Source: CAYIYO01 sp964367715 | Lineage (GTDB): Bacteria > Chlamydiota > Chlamydiia > Chlamydiales > Criblamydiaceae | Length of the DNA stretch: 25,737 bases | Assembly: GCA_964367715.1 (NCBI GenBank) | Contig: CAYIYO010000025.1 | Coordinates: 1 to 25,737 of the forward strand | Direction: 5' to 3' | Shown here: in pieces, positions 22,853-25,737 of the stretch | Numbering within the stretch: the stretch's first letter is position 1 | Layout of the letters: each line of letters begins with the position of its first letter | The notes under the pieces: model-generated | What the model saw: the letters and a program-made list of their open reading frames with translations, nothing else | The model's database searches: none | Told to the model about the DNA's origin: nothing | Program-made: the position numbers and the translations under genes

Positions 22853-22898
22853 CATTTGGCTGAGTCGAAATGCCAAAATTTATCCGAACCGTGGTATA
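22827..22898. repeat. palindrome overlapping the glycosyltransferase 3' end
   Basis: Perfect 20-bp arms (22827-22846 and 22879-22898), continuing imperfectly inward to GGC/GCC. The left arm is coding: it provides the last eight or so codons and the stop of the glycosyltransferase. The right arm runs into the second palindrome, sharing TATAC. Confidence 0.88.
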
Positions 22899-23058
22899 CA
22901 CAAGTGAAATCAAGAATCGGTTTTTGAGCAATGTGAAAGCTCCCGCGATTCACCGATTGAAAGTCGTTTAATATTAATAATATGAACCGACTTTCAATTG
23001 GTGAATCCCGGGGCTTTGACATGCTCAAAAAGCCAATTTTTGAATTCACTTGTGTATA
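22895..23058. repeat. large imperfect palindrome with about 71-bp arms
   Basis: Left arm 22895-22966 and right arm 22988-23058 pair with scattered mismatches and 1-bp shifts around a 21-nt AT-rich centre; long matched blocks include TATACACAAGTGAA at the outer end and GATTGAAAGTCG/CGACTTTCAAT at the inner end. The outer ends are the dispersed 20-bp motif. It fills the gap between the glycosyltransferase and the glucosidase genes. Confidence 0.88.
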
Positions 23059-23067
23059 TATTATAAT
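23040..23067 (+). promoter_or_regulatory. promoter-like sequence in the palindrome end, before the glucosidase gene
   Basis: TTGAAT (23040-23045, 4 of 6 matches to -35) and a perfect TATAAT (23062-23067) with a 16-bp spacer. The -35 lies within the repeat motif and the -10 just outside it. The predicted transcription start would be only a few bases from the ATG at 23078, downstream of the weak AGG site, so it may be fortuitous. Confidence 0.3.
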
Positions 23068-23077
23068 ATAGGTACAG

Positions 23078-25225
23078 ATGGACCCCGAACAATTCTACAT
23101 CTTCGCAAAAACATCGCTCGCAGACATGCAAATTCGCAGTCTTAAAAACGAAGAAACCTTCGCTGTATTCGACCGTCACGGCGACATTCGTCCTTTCGGA
23201 TTCGAAAACCATGGTTTATATCATTTAGGAACACGATTTTTATCAAATAAATTATTGAAAATAGCAGGGTGCCAACCTCTCCTGCTAAGCTCAAACATGA
23301 GTGAAGATAACGATCTCTTTGTCATCGACCTCACCAATAGAGATTACCACGACAAAAAAGGAAACTTCATCCGCACGGGTACCATCCACGTCTGCCGCTC
23401 TATCTTCGTGCGTCTCGGATGTTACTACGAACAACTTCGTATCTCAAACTACAGCACCGATCCTATCGAATTCGATCTTTCTATCGATATCGATAGCGAC
23501 TTTGTCGATCTTTTCGAAGTCCGTGGAGCAAAGCGAAAAAAACGAGGAGCACGTCTACCCTCAGTTCTTGGAGACGATAATATTACTCTCGGCTACGAAG
23601 GGTTAGATAATCTAAAACGCTACACCAACGTTAGCATCTTTCCCGCCCCAGATGAAATTTCGGAAACCCAAATGTGCATGAAAATTAAGCTCGCTCCATT
23701 AGAAAAAAAATCCATCTACGTCCTTACACGATGCGCACTTGAACCCACATTTAAGCAATTTGATGATCTCTCACAAGAGTTTCCCATTGCAAAAAAATCC
23801 TACGTCCCACCTTACCAACATGCCATCATCGAAAGCTCTCACCTAGTCTTTAACAACTGGCTCTGCCGCTCAACCTCCGATCTCCATATGATGCTCACGC
23901 GGACCAAATATGGCATCTATCCCTATGCCGGAATTCCCTGGTACAGCACGATCTTCGGACGCGACGGAATCATCACAGCTTTCCAAGTGCTATGGATGTT
24001 TCCCGAAGTTGCAGAAGGGGTCCTCCGCTATCTCGCCGCACACCAAGCCGACGCACTCATCCCCGAACAAGATGCGGAACCAGGAAAAATCGTTCACGAA
24101 GAAAGAAAAGGGGAAATGGCAGCACTAAAAGAAATTCCTTTTGGGCGCTATTACGGAACAGTCGACGCCACGCCACTATTTGTCATGCTCGCCGGCCACT
24201 ACTACGATCGCACAGGCGACAGAGCTCTGATCGAAGAAATATGGCCAAACATCGAACGCGCACTCGAATGGATCAACACCTACGGAGATATCGATAAAGA
24301 CGGATTCGTCGAATACACCTGTCGCGCCGATGGCGGGTTACGTAATCAAGGATGGAAAGACTCCGATGATTCGATCTTCCACGCCGACGGCTCTCTCGCA
24401 CAAGCGCCGATTGCTCTATGTGAAGTGCAAGGCTACGTCTACGAAGCAAAATTAAAAGCGAGTCAACTGGCTGCCTTATTAGGAAAAAAAGAATTCTCTC
24501 GTCAACTGCATCAAGAAGCTGTTTTTTTAAAGAAAAAATTCGAAGAAAAGTTTTGGTGTGAAGAACTCGGAATCTACGCCATCGCCCTCGACGGTAATAA
24601 AAAACGGTGTGAAATTAAAAGCTCCAATGCGGGCCACGCACTATTCAATGGCATCGCCAGCAAAAAACACGCAGCCACAATGGTAAAAAATTTGATGGAA
24701 GAGACCTTCTTCTCTGGATGGGGGATCCGTACAATAGCAAACTCACAGCCACGCTACAACCCAATGTCCTACCACAACGGCACAATATGGCCGCACGACA
24801 ACTCTCTTATTGGATATGGAATGGGACGCTACGGATACAAAAAAGAAGCGGTAAAAATTCTCTCCGCCCTCTTCGAAGCCGCTTCCCACATCGATCTCAG
24901 ACGTCTACCCGAACTCTATTGCGGTTTCACTCGTCGTAGCGGAGAAGGTCCAACGATGTATCCCGTTGCATGCGATCCACAAGCGTGGGCCTCAGGGTCT
25001 GTCTTCCTTCTCATTCAAGCCTGTCTCGGCATCACCATCGAAGCAAAAGAGCGGCGCATCACCTTCAAAGAACCAACTCTTCCAAAAGAAATCGACACGC
25101 TAACAATACGTCATATAAAAGTTGGCGATGCCGAAATCGACATCACTCTCCACAACCACGAACATGACGTTGGTATTACAGTCCTCGCTAAACGCGGCGA
25201 CGTCGAAGTGATCACCATCCGCTAA
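23078..25225 (+). CDS. amylo-alpha-1,6-glucosidase (glycogen-debranching family)
   Basis: A 715-residue protein of the bacterial glycogen-debranching glucosidase type. Residues about 10-215 form the N-terminal beta-rich domain (SLKNEETFAVFDRHGDI, FVIDLTNRDY, YYEQLRISNYS). From about 280 an (alpha/alpha)6-barrel domain follows with PWYSTIFGRDGIITAFQ, NQGWKDSDDSIFHADG, GTIWPHDNSLIGYGM and CDPQAWASGSVF; acidic residues in the DSDD segment are likely catalytic or substrate-binding. It should cleave alpha-1,6-linked glucose from glycogen or a related glucan in the cytoplasm. Chlamydiae usually debranch with GlgX, a different family, so this is either additional or acts on another glucoside. It pairs with the GT4 gene upstream; the 225-bp gap is filled by palindromes. 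Confidence 0.88.
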   Translation: MDPEQFYIFAKTSLADMQIRSLKNEETFAVFDRHGDIRPFGFENHGLYHLGTRFLSNKLLKIAGCQPLLLSSNMSEDNDLFVIDLTNRDYHDKKGNFIRTGTIHVCRSIFVRLGCYYEQLRISNYSTDPIEFDLSIDIDSDFVDLFEVRGAKRKKRGARLPSVLGDDNITLGYEGLDNLKRYTNVSIFPAPDEISETQMCMKIKLAPLEKKSIYVLTRCALEPTFKQFDDLSQEFPIAKKSYVPPYQHAIIESSHLVFNNWLCRSTSDLHMMLTRTKYGIYPYAGIPWYSTIFGRDGIITAFQVLWMFPEVAEGVLRYLAAHQADALIPEQDAEPGKIVHEERKGEMAALKEIPFGRYYGTVDATPLFVMLAGHYYDRTGDRALIEEIWPNIERALEWINTYGDIDKDGFVEYTCRADGGLRNQGWKDSDDSIFHADGSLAQAPIALCEVQGYVYEAKLKASQLAALLGKKEFSRQLHQEAVFLKKKFEEKFWCEELGIYAIALDGNKKRCEIKSSNAGHALFNGIASKKHAATMVKNLMEETFFSGWGIRTIANSQPRYNPMSYHNGTIWPHDNSLIGYGMGRYGYKKEAVKILSALFEAASHIDLRRLPELYCGFTRRSGEGPTMYPVACDPQAWASGSVFLLIQACLGITIEAKERRITFKEPTLPKEIDTLTIRHIKVGDAEIDITLHNHEHDVGITVLAKRGDVEVITIR

Positions 25226-25292
25226 CACTCTCCTTAGTTTCGCTAATTTTGGGAGTCCAAAGTAGGTAACGATAAAAATGTCCAAACTATAG

Positions 25293-25317
25293 AGGGGTGG
25301 TGCATAGCACCTACCCT
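25293..25317. repeat. imperfect hairpin between convergent genes
   Basis: 11-bp arms (25293-25303 with 25307-25317) match at 9 of 11 positions with a 3-nt loop. It lies in the 116-bp gap between the ends of the glucosidase gene (+) and the 119-aa gene (-). There is no T-run; it may be a weak terminator. Confidence 0.4.
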
Positions 25318-25341
25318 GGGAACTGATTTTGGCTGTAAAAG

Positions 25342-25701
25342 TTAAGTTGTTGGGGCCTTTTGGTGGTTACGATTATACGCATCTACTCCAGCTTTTATCG
25401 CTAAACCAGCAACAGTAACAACAACATCTGCGATAAAAAGGAGTGCGCCTAATTGTAGAGTAGCAACAACACCTCTTAGTCCCGCTAAAATCAAATCAAG
25501 TTTTTGTAAATTAGTATTTTTTTCAGTGCATAACTCATGTACTGCTGTTGCTGTGTACAATAAACCAGTAATAATGGAAATTCCAGGAATATAATGACTG
25601 ATTTTAATGATATTTGGCAGTTTTTGACTTCTTTCTATTTTAGACGACGTTTCTCCGTCAAATGCAATTTGCCCGTTCCAAGTATACCCAAGGTGATTCA
25701 A
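25342..25701 (-). CDS. small membrane protein, hypothetical
   Basis: A 119-residue frame with two hydrophobic stretches (about 35-54, and a long one about 70-105, possibly two helices) after a polar N-terminus, ending in a basic, hydrophilic tail. An in-frame stop at 25732-25734 limits the N-terminus, and the only plausible initiator is the TTG at 25701, with no clear ribosome binding site. The gene could therefore be a truncated relic. The start region (25683-25702) resembles a degenerate copy of the dispersed palindrome-end motif, so a repeat may have replaced the original 5' end. The membrane topology would fit an Inc-type protein, but this is weak. Family unknown. Confidence 0.5.
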   Translation of the reverse strand: MNHLGYTWNGQIAFDGETSSKIERSQKLPNIIKISHYIPGISIITGLLYTATAVHELCTEKNTNLQKLDLILAGLRGVVATLQLGALLFIADVVVTVAGLAIKAGVDAYNRNHQKAPTT

Positions 25702-25702
25702 G
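25683..25702. repeat. degenerate copy of the dispersed end motif
   Basis: On the minus strand the sequence CTTGAATCACCTTGGGTATA resembles TTTGAATTCACTTGTGTATA with a shifted base and substitutions; similarity continues outward (AACCAATT). It overlaps the putative start codon of the 119-aa gene. Confidence 0.4.
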
Positions 25703-25737
25703 AATTGGTTTGAGAGAAATTTAACTTTTATTTATCA

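Overview
The window reads as an amoeba-associated ('environmental') member of the Chlamydiae, Waddlia/Parachlamydia-like rather than Chlamydia itself. The gene set (aas, a kbl/bioF-type aminotransferase, priA, a hypothetical next to priA, a thioredoxin-like oxidoreductase, lysS, cysS) matches, from memory, a conserved cluster in Chlamydia trachomatis (about CT776-CT782). A candidate inclusion-membrane-type protein also fits. The genus is inference. There is no rRNA, tRNA, CRISPR array, transposase, phage gene or plasmid gene.

Left block (1-5273, minus strand): gdpD, a VKOR-DsbA fusion, a cystathionine beta-synthase, a cystathionine gamma-lyase and kbl. The middle three are tightly packed (4-bp gap, then ATGA overlap) and look like an operon combining disulfide formation with reverse transsulfuration (homocysteine + serine to cysteine). 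Kbl may belong to the same run but has its own candidate promoter.

Plus-strand block (5385-9946): a 906-residue PlsC-ACP-acyl-ACP synthetase fusion (aas-like), cysS, and an 84-residue winged-helix-like protein whose start overlaps the cysS stop (TAATG).

Accessory pocket (9904-11860): between the winged-helix gene and lysS lies an AT-rich, repeat-dense stretch. It holds two paralogous small genes of unknown function (106 and 110 aa). A perfect 96-bp direct repeat copies the winged-helix gene tail, and its second copy is joined to a fragment of the lysS 3' end at an 8-bp shared sequence (CCAAGGAA), the signature of a tandem duplication. The pocket also holds a family of hairpins with an invariant GCTTGA loop, a near-perfect 51-bp inverted repeat, and a 32-bp palindrome. 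This is the most unusual part of the window.

Right block: lysS with a small membrane protein gene just upstream, a candidate Inc-like protein, priA with two upstream co-oriented hypotheticals, a very small Q/N-rich protein with strong expression signals, and mutS. On the plus strand, a family-4 glycosyltransferase and a glycogen-debranching-type glucosidase flank a 230-bp double palindrome. That palindrome encodes the glycosyltransferase C-terminus and carries promoter-like sequence for the next gene. Its end motif (TTTGAATTCACTTGTGTATA) recurs upstream of aas, after the Inc-like gene, and in degenerate form near the right edge, where a small membrane protein gene ends the window.
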